Below, piece after piece: positions 24,687-34,100 of a stretch of 64,000 nucleotides of DNA; position 1 is the stretch's first letter; each line of letters begins with the position of its first letter. The DNA lies in NCBI RefSeq assembly GCF_003967355.1, contig NZ_BIFH01000024.1:186001-250000 (forward strand). Direction: 5' to 3'. The DNA comes from Embleya hyalina (lineage in GTDB: Bacteria > Actinomycetota > Actinomycetes > Streptomycetales > Streptomycetaceae). The position numbers and the translations under genes are program-made. The notes beneath the pieces were generated by a model. That model was not told the DNA's origin, searched no databases, and worked only from the letters and a program-made list of their open reading frames with translations.

Positions 24687-25663
24687 CCGTCGTCGCGGTC
24701 ACCGGCGGCACGGGCGCGCCCGGTGCCACCTCGACCGCGCTCGCACTCCTGCTCACCTGGCCGCTGCCCGCCGGACGCCGGGTGATCCTGATCGAGGCCG
24801 ATCCGGACGGGGGTTCGATCCTCGCGGGCGCGCTCCAGGGTCGGGTTTCGGCCGAATACGGCCTGCACCAACTGGGCGTGGCACACCGTCAGGGCAATCT
24901 CGTCGACGCCTTCTTTCGGCAACTCGTCGACCTGTCCGACGGCCGCCGCGAACGCCTGTTGTTGCCGGGCCTGGTCGACCCGACCCAGGCCTCGGGCCTG
25001 GCCTACACGTGGGATCCGATCTCGCAACTCGTGGCCGGGCTGGGCAGTCAGCAGATTCCGCACGACGTGATCGTCGACCTCGGCCGGCGCGGCACCACGG
25101 GCGCGTCGGCGATCGTCGCGCGCCGCGCCGACCTGGTACTCCCGGTCGTCCGCGGCACGTTGCCCTCGCTGGCCCAGGCCCAGCCCCGGCTGACCGCGCT
25201 GCGCAACGACCTCGACACGCACGGGACCGGATCCGACTCGATCGCCCTCGTGGTGATCGAACAGGGGCGCTACTCCCGGCAGGAGATCGGCAAACACCTC
25301 GAGGCGCCCGTGCTCGGTCTGGTGCCGTTCGATCCGGAACGCGCGCGGGTGTTGTCGGACGGCGAGGGCGACACCGGAAAACGGTTCCTGCGTTCGAGGT
25401 TCATGCGGGCCGCGCGGACCACCGCGGACGCGGCGATCAACCTGGCCGCCCAGCGACGCATGCGGCTGGCCCCGCGGCCCACGTCCGGCGCGCAGTTGCC
25501 CGCCGGTCCCGAGGCGCCGGCGCCGAGCGACGGCTGGGCCCAGGCGGCGGCGTACATCCGCCGATCCGAGCCCGAGCCCCGGCCCGAACCTCGCCCCGAG
25601 TCACCCGCCGAGGCCGAACCGGCGCACCGCCCGGCCGGCGAGGAGGCCGGTCATGTTCGATAA
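24683..25663 (+). CDS. TadZ/CpaE-like MinD-fold protein with aberrant P-loop
   Basis: 326 residues. The fold follows the MinD/ParA plan (VVAVTGGTGAPGATSTALAL at the N-terminus, IEADPDGG ~residue 36, HDVIVDLG ~residue 128). The expected deviant Walker A KGGxGKT is replaced by GGTGAPGATS, without the catalytic Lys. TadZ proteins place the pilus machine in the cell and often have weak or absent ATPase motifs. The C-terminal ~50 residues are Pro/Glu-rich. Coupled by overlaps to both neighbours. Confidence 0.85.
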   Translation: MTVVAVTGGTGAPGATSTALALLLTWPLPAGRRVILIEADPDGGSILAGALQGRVSAEYGLHQLGVAHRQGNLVDAFFRQLVDLSDGRRERLLLPGLVDPTQASGLAYTWDPISQLVAGLGSQQIPHDVIVDLGRRGTTGASAIVARRADLVLPVVRGTLPSLAQAQPRLTALRNDLDTHGTGSDSIALVVIEQGRYSRQEIGKHLEAPVLGLVPFDPERARVLSDGEGDTGKRFLRSRFMRAARTTADAAINLAAQRRMRLAPRPTSGAQLPAGPEAPAPSDGWAQAAAYIRRSEPEPRPEPRPESPAEAEPAHRPAGEEAGHVR

Positions 25664-27560
25664 CGCCCGCCCCCTGCACCCGGACCCGCACAACAAACCG
25701 GAACCCGCGCCCCCCGCCGAGACCGCCGGCCCCCCGCAGATACACGTCGTTCCGGGACGTCCCGACGCGGAGGACGTGTTCTACGCGCCGCCCCCGCTGC
25801 GCACCTGGCCGGAGGGCTTCCAGCGGGCCGGCGCCGATCCCGGGACCGGCCCGGAGCACACGTGGTCGGCCGGCGCGGGCTCGCTGACGCCCGCCGTGGG
25901 CCACATCCCGCCGCCGACTCCCGCCAACGGCACGCCGGTTCCGCCGAGCGCGATGTCCGCGCCGACCGCCGTGCCGGCTCCACCGCACGTGGTGCCCGGC
26001 GGGAGCGGGCACGTGAACGGCGCGGCCCGCCCGACCGGATCGCGCGACGGCATGTTCACCGTGCCGCCGACCGCGAGCGTGAGCGCCAACGGCGTCGGCA
26101 CGGTCAGCCGCCGCCCGTCCGCCGCGCCCGCGCCCACCGGCACCGGCCCACACGCCCCGCTCACCACCACGCCCAAGCCGCCCCGCAACCCGTCCGGGGA
26201 ACCGGTCGTGGATCCGGCCGTGGTGCGGATACTGAAGGACCGGGCGGCCGAACAACTGCACGAGTTCGACAAGTCGGCGCCCGGCATGACCACCGGCGAC
26301 CGGGAGCAGCGCGGTCGGGCCATCGTCGCCCAGGTGGTCGCCGAGTGGGCGGACATCACCGCCCGCGAGCGCGGCATCTCCACCACCCCCGCCGAGGACC
26401 GGGCGATGGCGCGCGCGGTGTGGGACTGGCTGTTCCGAGCCGGGCCGTTGGAGCCGTACCTGACCGATCCGGCCGTGGAGAACATCCTCGTCAACGGCTA
26501 CGACACGGTCTGGGTCGACTACGCGGACCGCCCCCGCGTCCAGGTGCCCCCGCTGACCGCCTCCGACGAAGAGCTACGCGAGTTGCTGCGCGACCTGGCC
26601 CGCCGGCACGGCAGCGGCGAGCGCACCCTGTCCACCGCGCAGCCCACCCTGGCCCTGCGGCTGCCGGACGGCTCCCGGCTCCAGGCGATCACCGAGGTCA
26701 CCCCGCACACCTACGTGACCATCCGCCGGCACCGGGTGCGTGACGTGCGCCTCGCGGAGTTGATCGGACTCGGCACGCTGGACCGCACGTTGGCCGCCTT
26801 CCTCGGCTCGCTGGTCCGGGCGAAGAAGAACCTGATCATCTGCGGCACCCAGGGTGTCGGCAAGACCTCGCTGCTGCGCGCGTTGTCCCACGAGATCCCC
26901 CGGGACGAGCGAATCGGCACCTTCGAAACCGAACTCGAGCTCTTCCTGCACGAGTTGGGCCACCTGCGCCAGGTCGTGGCGATCGAGGCCCGCGAGGGCA
27001 ACGGCGAACGCGGCACGGACGGCAAATCGGCCGGCGAGTTGACCATCGGCGAACTGATCCCCTCCGCGCTGCGCATGTCGTTGTCGCGGATGATCGTCGG
27101 CGAGGTGCGCTCCAGCGAGATCGTGCCGATGTTGCGCGTGATGACCAACGGCGAGGGCGGCTCGATGTGCACCCTGCACGTGCGCGAGCCGGACATGATC
27201 TTCGACCGGATCGCCGAGCTCTGCCTGGAGTACGGCGCGCACATGAGTCCCGAACTCGCCTACCGACTGGCCTCCAACGCCGTCGACTACGTCGTCTTCG
27301 TGCGGATGATCGACGAGACGGCCATCGGCGGCAAACGACATCGCTTCGTCTCGCACGTCCTGGAGGTGACCGGGATGGGCGAACACCGCCGCCCGGCCGT
27401 GAACACGATCTTCGCGCCGACCGCCGACGATCCGCGCGCCACGGCCCGGATGTACCCCTCGGACATGCCGGATCTGATCCGGGCCGGGTTCAGTCCGCAT
27501 CTGCTGGACGAACCGCACGGCTGGCGCCCGTTGCGGCTCAAGCTGCACCAGGCCGGGTGA
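25653..27560 (+). CDS. tadA: Tad pilus secretion ATPase TadA/CpaF
   Basis: 635 residues. Residues 1-185 are a Pro-rich, probably disordered extension not found in most CpaF proteins. The ATPase follows: N-terminal CpaF helices, then Walker A GTQGVGKTS (~residue 400), the Asp/His-box region (TFETELELFLHELG), Walker B RMIVGEVRSSE (~residue 482) and the GSMCTLHV His-box. This hexameric motor powers Flp pilus assembly at the inner face of the membrane. Its start overlaps the previous gene by 11 bp and the next gene begins 4 bp after the stop. Confidence 0.95.
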   Translation: MFDNARPLHPDPHNKPEPAPPAETAGPPQIHVVPGRPDAEDVFYAPPPLRTWPEGFQRAGADPGTGPEHTWSAGAGSLTPAVGHIPPPTPANGTPVPPSAMSAPTAVPAPPHVVPGGSGHVNGAARPTGSRDGMFTVPPTASVSANGVGTVSRRPSAAPAPTGTGPHAPLTTTPKPPRNPSGEPVVDPAVVRILKDRAAEQLHEFDKSAPGMTTGDREQRGRAIVAQVVAEWADITARERGISTTPAEDRAMARAVWDWLFRAGPLEPYLTDPAVENILVNGYDTVWVDYADRPRVQVPPLTASDEELRELLRDLARRHGSGERTLSTAQPTLALRLPDGSRLQAITEVTPHTYVTIRRHRVRDVRLAELIGLGTLDRTLAAFLGSLVRAKKNLIICGTQGVGKTSLLRALSHEIPRDERIGTFETELELFLHELGHLRQVVAIEAREGNGERGTDGKSAGELTIGELIPSALRMSLSRMIVGEVRSSEIVPMLRVMTNGEGGSMCTLHVREPDMIFDRIAELCLEYGAHMSPELAYRLASNAVDYVVFVRMIDETAIGGKRHRFVSHVLEVTGMGEHRRPAVNTIFAPTADDPRATARMYPSDMPDLIRAGFSPHLLDEPHGWRPLRLKLHQAG

Positions 27561-27564
27561 TCGT

Positions 27565-28536
27565 ATGGGTGACGCGTTGTTGGTCGCGGTGTGCGGATGC
27601 CTGCTGGTCGGCGGGCTGATCGGGCTGATCGTCGGGCTCGTCGGCACCTACGACGACCCGACCTCCAAGCCGCCGGGCCGGCTGGAGTCGGCGATGCGCC
27701 GGATGCGGTCCGGACCGGTGACGGCCCGGCAGCGCACCACCCGCCGGATCCGCCTGTCCGTCGGCGTCGTGGTGGCCGCGCTGGTCTGGCTGTTCACCGG
27801 ATTCCTGGGCGCCGGGCTCCTGGTGATCGCCGCGTTCGCCGGGCTGCCCTGGCTGCTCGCGCCCACCAGGAGCGACCACAGTGTGATCAAACGCCTGGAC
27901 GCGCTCGCCGAGTGGACCCGACGGATCGCCGACCTGATCGAACTGGGCGCCGGACTGGAGAACGCGATCCTCACCTCACGGGCCACCTGCCCGGAGCCGA
28001 TCGTCGAGGAGGTCGGCGACCTGGTCAGCCGATTGCAGTCGCGATGGCGCCCCGAGGAGGCGCTGCGGGCGTTCGCCGCCGATCTGGGCGACGCCACGGC
28101 GGACAAGATCGCGGCGGCGCTGATCCTGCGCTCCTCGGACCGCGGGCCGGGACTCGCCATGGCGCTCAAGGACCTGGCCACGACCGTGCGCGAAGAGGTG
28201 CGCCAGCGTCGGGCGATCGAGGCGGACCGGGCCGGCGCCCGGATGGCCGTGCGCTGGATCACCTACATCACCCTGGGGGTCACCTCCCTGGTCGTGGTGA
28301 TCAACCGCGACTACGCCGCGCCGTACGGCACCGCGCTCGGCCAGATGGTGCTGCTGCTGATGGCGATCGCCTACGTCGGCACCCTGGTCTGGATGCGTTC
28401 GCTGGCCGCCGACCGGGTCAAGCCCCGCTTCCTGGTGGCGGATCCGCGCAGCGTGGTCAAGGCGGCCCGGGCGGTGGACGCACAGCAGGAGCAAGGTGTG
28501 CACACCGCGCCCGTATTGCGGGGTGAGTGGACATGA
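27565..28536 (+). CDS. tadB: Type II secretion F-domain protein TadB
   Basis: 323 residues. Two N-terminal membrane segments (~4-28 and ~68-95), a cytosolic GspF domain (~100-230, LDALAEWTRRIADLIELGAG) and two C-terminal segments give the TadB layout. It forms the inner-membrane platform with TadC that couples the ATPase to pilin insertion. It follows tadA by 4 bp and overlaps tadC by 4 bp. Confidence 0.93.
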   Translation: MGDALLVAVCGCLLVGGLIGLIVGLVGTYDDPTSKPPGRLESAMRRMRSGPVTARQRTTRRIRLSVGVVVAALVWLFTGFLGAGLLVIAAFAGLPWLLAPTRSDHSVIKRLDALAEWTRRIADLIELGAGLENAILTSRATCPEPIVEEVGDLVSRLQSRWRPEEALRAFAADLGDATADKIAAALILRSSDRGPGLAMALKDLATTVREEVRQRRAIEADRAGARMAVRWITYITLGVTSLVVVINRDYAAPYGTALGQMVLLLMAIAYVGTLVWMRSLAADRVKPRFLVADPRSVVKAARAVDAQQEQGVHTAPVLRGEWT

Positions 28537-29408
28537 TCCCACCCATGGTGATCGTCAGCGGGTGTGTGCTCGGCGCCGGAGTGGCCGTGCTCGTCCGCGA
28601 GTTGTGGCCCGCGCCGCCGGACCTGGGCAACGCGCTGCACCGCCTGTCCGGGATGCCGAAGCGGCGCACGGAGCAGACGGGCAGCAAGTACGACGACCGA
28701 CTGGTCGCCATGGTCCGGCACATCCCGGGCTTTCGGGTGCCGCACCGCGAACTCGACCTGGTCGGCGAGACCGTCGCGCAGTTCGTGCGCACCAAGGCGC
28801 TGTTGGCCCTGCTCGGCCTGCTGTTGCCCGCGATGGTCTCCGCGGTGCTGACCGCCGCCGGGGTCGGGATCGCCTTCTACGTGCCGCTGTTCCTGTCCCT
28901 GGCGGTGGCCGCGGGAATGTGGTTCATCCCCGACTTCGCGCTGCGCGACCAGGCCAAGTCCGCCCGGATCGAGTTCCAACACGCGGCCGCCGCCTATCTG
29001 GACCTGGTGGCGCTGGGCCGGGCGGGCGACGCGGGCCCGGCGGAGGCGTTGGAACGGGCCGCGGCCGTGGGGGACGGCTGGGCCTTCGCCCGGATCCAGG
29101 ACGCGTTGGCACGGGCCCGCGTGGGCAGCGCCGACCCCTGGGACGGACTGCGCGACCTGGCCAAGGACCTGGACCTGCCCGAACTGGCCGACGTGGCCGA
29201 CATCATCGAGATGGCCGGGACCGAGGGCGCCGCCGTGTACGGCACGTTGCGCGCCCGGTCCCAGTCCCTGCGTGTGGAACTGCTCGCGAACGAACACGAA
29301 AAGGCGAACGCGGACTCGGAACGGCTCACCGTTCCGGGGACGATGCTCGTGGTGATCATGGGAATCCTGCTCGGATTCCCGGCAATTTCCCGGATGTTCT
29401 CGGTATGA
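28533..29408 (+). CDS. tadC: Type II secretion F-domain protein TadC
   Basis: 291 residues; ATG 28533 overlaps the tadB stop as ATGA. It has the same plan as TadB: an N-terminal membrane segment, a central pair (~90-130), a GspF-like region (ARIEFQHAAAAYLDLVALGR) and a C-terminal span (TMLVVIMGILLGFPAISRMF). Partner of TadB in the pilus platform. Confidence 0.92.
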   Translation: MIPPMVIVSGCVLGAGVAVLVRELWPAPPDLGNALHRLSGMPKRRTEQTGSKYDDRLVAMVRHIPGFRVPHRELDLVGETVAQFVRTKALLALLGLLLPAMVSAVLTAAGVGIAFYVPLFLSLAVAAGMWFIPDFALRDQAKSARIEFQHAAAAYLDLVALGRAGDAGPAEALERAAAVGDGWAFARIQDALARARVGSADPWDGLRDLAKDLDLPELADVADIIEMAGTEGAAVYGTLRARSQSLRVELLANEHEKANADSERLTVPGTMLVVIMGILLGFPAISRMFSV

Positions 29409-29452
29409 ACGACCTTCGGATTCCGAGCCGTTCTCCGGAAGGAGTACAGGCA

Positions 29453-29752
29453 ATGTCAACCGGTTCCTCGTCCCCCGCGGTGCTCGATCGTGTCGAGACC
29501 GCCGTGCACAGAGTCGCCCCGGCTCCGATCGCCTTCGTGTTGGTCGTCACCGGTGGTCTGGTGGACCGCTATCGACGACTGCGCAGGGAACGCGACCACG
29601 GCGCGGTCAGCATCGAGACGGCGATCATCGTCGCGGTGCTGATCGTCGCCGCCGTCAGCATCGCGGCGGTGATCATCACGATGTACAAGAAGTATCGGGA
29701 CGACCTGAAGACGTCCGACGACAAGTACGAGAAGCCGGATTCGGGTCAGTAG
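29453..29752 (+). CDS. Flp-type prepilin candidate
   Basis: 99 residues; ATG 29453 with GGAAGGAG upstream. After a charged stretch (RRLRRERDHG) comes AVSIETAIIVAVLIVAAVSI. The Gly at the cleavage site, Glu at mature position 5 and the following hydrophobic helix are the class III prepilin signature. The mature subunit would be short (~45 residues). An extra hydrophobic segment (~residues 24-36) lies before the processing site, unusual for Flp. Likely the major pilin; cleaved by the peptidase encoded at 36033-36599. Confidence 0.8.
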   Translation: MSTGSSSPAVLDRVETAVHRVAPAPIAFVLVVTGGLVDRYRRLRRERDHGAVSIETAIIVAVLIVAAVSIAAVIITMYKKYRDDLKTSDDKYEKPDSGQ

Positions 29753-29768
29753 CGCGGACGACGTCTCG

Positions 29769-30212
29769 ATGACCGACGCACGACGAAGCCGACCCATCGC
29801 CGCGATCCGACGCCGCCTGCGCCAGGCAGGCGGGTCGGATCGCGGCAGCATGTCCATTTCGATGGCGATCATCTTCCCGGTGTTCATCCTCGTGCTCTTG
29901 TCGGTGATCCAGGTCTGCCTGTGGTGGTACGCACGTGAAGTGGCGTTGCAGGCGGCCCAGGAGGGCGTCGAGGTGGGGCGTGCGACGGAGGGGGACTTCG
30001 GGAAGGCGGAAGAGCGCGGCCGAGAGGTGGTCAAGGACCTCGGCGGGGGAATGCTCAAGGATCCGAGGGTCGTTCCGGAACGACAGGACGGGGGACGGAT
30101 CCGGGTGACCGTTCGGGGTACGTCGTTGTCGATAGTGCCCGGGATCGGGAGTCTGACCATCACGCAACACGCGGACGGCGTCTTCGAGCGGTGGACGAGT
30201 TCGGGCGGATGA
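29769..30212 (+). CDS. TadE-family pseudopilin-like protein
   Basis: 147 residues. The N-terminal region GSMSISMAIIFPVFILVLLS followed by WWYAREVALQAAQEGVEVGR is the TadE domain. The usual Glu at position 5 after the Gly is Ser here. It lies 16 bp after the pilin gene and overlaps the next by 4 bp. Probably a minor pilin or assembly subunit. Confidence 0.85.
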   Translation: MTDARRSRPIAAIRRRLRQAGGSDRGSMSISMAIIFPVFILVLLSVIQVCLWWYAREVALQAAQEGVEVGRATEGDFGKAEERGREVVKDLGGGMLKDPRVVPERQDGGRIRVTVRGTSLSIVPGIGSLTITQHADGVFERWTSSGG

Positions 30213-30664
30213 ACATGTGGGGGACGAGCGTGTACAGGGGGAGCCTGCGGGCGGACGAGGGGTCGTTCGCTCTCGAGGCGGCGATACTCACGCCCGTGTT
30301 GATCGCGTTCCTGTGTCTGATCATCGCGTTCGGCCGAACCTCGGTGGCCGGCAACGGCGTGGACGCGGCGGCCAAGGCGGGGGCCCGGGAGGCGTCGATC
30401 GCCCGGGACCCGGGGCATGCGGAGGTCAACGCCAGAGCGGCCGTGGCGAGTTCGCTCGCCCAGGACGGGATTCACTGCACGCCGTACACGGACGTCAAGC
30501 TGCCGGGCTTCGACACCGCCCCCGGTACGCCGGGAATCGTCACCGTCTCGGTCACGTGCACGGTGTCGTTGTCCGACGTGGCCTTCCCCGGCATCCCGGG
30601 TTCGAAGACCCTGCACGGCACCTTCACCTCGGTGCTGGACACCTACCGGGGGAGGAAGGGATGA
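30209..30664 (+). CDS. TadE-family minor pilin-like protein
   Basis: 151 residues; ATG 30209 overlaps the previous stop (ATGA). GSFALEAAILTPVLIAFLCL carries the processing Gly and Glu5, followed by GNGVDAAAKAGAREASIARD, the conserved helix of TadE. A Cys pair (HCTPY, VTCTVSL) in the C-terminal domain may form a disulfide outside the cell. Part of the pilus set; coupled to the next gene. Confidence 0.87.
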   Translation: MNMWGTSVYRGSLRADEGSFALEAAILTPVLIAFLCLIIAFGRTSVAGNGVDAAAKAGAREASIARDPGHAEVNARAAVASSLAQDGIHCTPYTDVKLPGFDTAPGTPGIVTVSVTCTVSLSDVAFPGIPGSKTLHGTFTSVLDTYRGRKG

Positions 30665-31137
30665 CATCCATGGCGCGCACACGTGTTCGCGGCGCCGACG
30701 TCGCTCCCGACCCCGGGGATCGCGGCAGCCTCGCCATCATGCTCGCGATCATGATGGCGGTGATCATCCTGCTCGTCGGCCTGGTCATCGACGGCGGCGG
30801 CAAGTTGCGCGCCGACTCCAAGGCCGACGCGTTCGCCCAGGAGGCCGCCCGGGCCGCCGGGCAGGCGATCGATCCGACCAAGGCCATCCCGGGGACGGCG
30901 ATCGTGGTCACGAAGGCGGACGCCACGCGCGCCGCGGAGAGCTATCTCGACACCCACACCATGGTGAAGAGCCGACATGCCGTGGTCACCAAGGACGGTC
31001 GCCGGATCGACGTCTACGTGACCATCGAATACAGGACCAGGGTGGCCGCCTTCTTCGGCGTCTCCACCGTCACCGTCAAAGGCCATGCCCGTGCCGGGCT
31101 CGTCCATGGGATCCGAAACCCGGAGGACGCACCGTGA
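30661..31137 (+). CDS. TadG-like pilus assembly protein
   Basis: 158 residues; ATG 30661 overlaps the upstream stop. The sequence GDRGSLAIMLAIMMAVIILL, then VGLVIDGGGKLRADSKADAF and AQEAARAAGQAIDPT, is the N-terminal TadG/RsaD-like pattern, without the von Willebrand part of longer TadG proteins. It probably sits in the membrane with an external domain. Coupled by GTGA to the large regulator-like gene. Confidence 0.85.
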   Translation: MTSMARTRVRGADVAPDPGDRGSLAIMLAIMMAVIILLVGLVIDGGGKLRADSKADAFAQEAARAAGQAIDPTKAIPGTAIVVTKADATRAAESYLDTHTMVKSRHAVVTKDGRRIDVYVTIEYRTRVAAFFGVSTVTVKGHARAGLVHGIRNPEDAP

Positions 31138-34100
31138 CCGTTACCCAAGGCCCTCGTCCCGGCGCCGGTCCGGGCACCGGGGCACACGCACGAAATCGTG
31201 CCGACCGGGGCAGGCGTCGCGGACCCGGACGATTCCTGTTCGACCTGATACGGGGCCTGCTCAGCCTCGTGGTGCTGCTCGCGCTGCTCGTCGGACTGCC
31301 CGCCTCGCTCGTCGTGGCCACCACCGACGTGTTGCCGCACCGGCTGCCCGCGCTCGACGAGATCGGCAAGATCCTCACCCAACCCGACGACGGGCGCGGC
31401 TTCCTCGCGGCGCTCGCCCTCGTCTTCTGGGGCGCCTGGCTGTGTTTCGCCGTCTCGGTGATCGTGGAGATCCCGGCCCAGCTGCGCGGGTTGTCCGCAC
31501 CGCGCATCCGCGGCCTGGGCTGGAGCCAGAAGGCGGCGGGCGCGCTGATCGGCGGCATCATGCTGATGCTGCCCGCCGGCACCGCGCTGGCCGCGGGCGA
31601 GGCGCAGGCCGCGCCGCAACTGCCGGAACACGTGTCGAGTGCGCCGAGTCGAGCCGTGGAGCAGGAAATCCCGGTCCGGGTACAGGATCCCGGGCCGACC
31701 GCCGGACCCACGCACACCGTGCAACGCGGTGACTCGTTGTGGACGATCGCGGAGGAACGGCTGGGCGACGGCAAACGCTGGAACGAGATCGCCAGGCTCA
31801 ACGACGGCAAGACGATGGCGAACGGGCAGCGATTCGACTCGGCGGACTACGTCGAGGAGGGCTGGGTGCTCGCCCTGCCCGCCAACGCCGGGCCGCCCGC
31901 AGAGGTCAAGGCCGCGCACGCGCCGGAGTCGCCGGGGGAGGAGCACAAGGCGCTGCCGACGACGGTCACCGTCAAGCCGGGTGACACGTTGTCGGACATC
32001 GCCGAGGAACTGCTCGGCGACGGCGACCGCTACCCCGAGATCTTCGCCGCCAACAAGGACCAGCCGCAGTCGGGTGGCGCGGCGCTGACCGACCCGAACT
32101 CGATCCAGCCCGGTTGGACGTTGTCCATCCCGGGCGGAGGCGGCGCGGACCCGGCGCCGCAACAACAACCACCCCAGCAGCAGCAACAGCCACCCCAGCA
32201 ACAACCGCCGCAACAGCAACCGCCGGCGCAGCAGCAGCCCCAGCAGCAGCCTCCCGTGCAGCAACCTCCCGCCGAACCGCAGAAGCCGTTCGTCGAGACC
32301 CCGCCGCAGATCGCCAAGCAGGACCCGATCGTGGTCCCGAACGCGCCCGCCGGCGCGGGCGCGCCCGGTGCGGCGTCGAGCGAGACACCGAAGAAGGCGG
32401 ACAACACCAACCCCACCGGCAGCCGGGCCGAGGCACCGAGCCCGGGCGGGGACGAGAGTTCGGTACCGGTGGGCGCGCTCGCCCTGGGCGCGGTCGGCGC
32501 CGCGGCGGTGCTCGGCGCGCTGCTGGTGCGTCGTCGACTGCAGCAGTCGGTGCGTCGGGACGGGCGCCGGATCGCGATGCCCGTACCGGCGGCGGCCGAC
32601 CTGGAGCAGCAGCTGCGGGCGACCGAAACGCCGGACGCGCTGGACCTGTTCGACCGCACACTGCGCACACTGTGTGCCCGGATGTCCGACACCGGCCGCA
32701 CCCTGCCCCTGATCGACTCCGTGCAACTCACCGACCGACAACTCGAACTGCACCTGGCCGCGCCGTCGCCGCCGCTGTACCCCTTCGAGGCGGTACACGG
32801 CGACCACATGCACTGGACCTGCCCGGCCGACGCCGAGCTGCTGCACACCAGCGCGGCGGCCAACGTACCGGCGCCCTATCCGGCCCTCGCGGTGCTGGGT
32901 GAAACCGACGATGGACGCCAGCTGTTGGTCGATCTGGAATCGCTCGGCGTGATCGGCCTGACCGACGGTTCCGGGGAGGACAACCTCGCGGTGCTGCGCG
33001 CGCTCGCCGTCGAGCTGTTGTCCAACGTGTGGAGCGACGACCTGTGTGTGACGGTGGTCGGCTTCGGTCGCGAACTGCGCGACGTGGAACGCGAGGGGCG
33101 GCAACAACTCCGCTACGCCTACTCGCTCGACGAGGCGCTGAGCCGGCTGGCGACCTGGTCCGACGAGGTGGTCGGCCTGCTCGACGACGCCAAGCTGACC
33201 TCGCCCCGGCAGGCCCGGACCAAGGGCATCCTGCCCGACACGTGGCCGCCGGAGATCGTACTGTCCCTGGAGCCGCTGACCGAGGCGCACGTCCCGCACA
33301 TCCAACGGCTGACCAACGCCTACCCGCGCGCCGCCGCCGCGATCGTCGCGCCGGTGCACTCGGAGCCGTGGCTCAGCGGACTCGGGGTGACCCGACTGCC
33401 CACCGTGCCGGGCGTGGTGACGCCGAGTCGGATCAACACCGACGTGCACGTCCAGCGTCTGGAGGACCCGCAGTACCAGGCGTTGGTGAGCATGTTCACC
33501 GTGTCCAAGGACCTGGACGGCGTGCCGGCCGACGAGGTGTTGATCCCCGGCCAACGGCCGGAGCGCGAGCCGGAGTCGGTCGAGGTGGGCGTCGGCGCCG
33601 GCGGCGGCAGCATGTCCTCCGCCGCGTGGTCCGCGGTCGGCGGGATGGAGCGACCGGCCCGGGTCGGCGGGGCGACGGTGGCCGACGTGGCGGCCGAGTT
33701 CGAGGTCTCGCCCGGGTACTACCAGCCGGATCCCACCGACCCCGAGCCCGACGAGCGTGTGTTCGGCGCACCCGGGTGGTCCGCGCCGACCCCCCGCCGG
33801 GCCGGTCGTGGCGGATCGGGGTCGGCATCCGACACCGGCTCGTGGGGGACCGCCGTGTTCCCCGTCGCGGGCATGCCGCTGGCCCCGCCGGAGCGGATCG
33901 AGCGCGGCGGTGGATCGCCGGAGGACACCGGCTCGTTGCCGCTGCCGTGGTTGCCCGACGACCAGCACGAGGACGCCGGACCCGGACCCGGTGACACCGC
34001 GCACGCGACCGCGGAGGCCGAACGGGCGGCCGAGCCGGAGCTGTTCCGGTCGGCGGCCGGCTCGGACGGCCCGCCCTCGGCGCCGACCCGGGAGTACGCA

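Noticed and set aside
30417-31133. Upstream extension of the LysM/BTAD frame
   Set aside because: The added residues are out-of-frame readings of the TadE and TadG genes; GTG 31134 with a GTGA overlap is the natural start.
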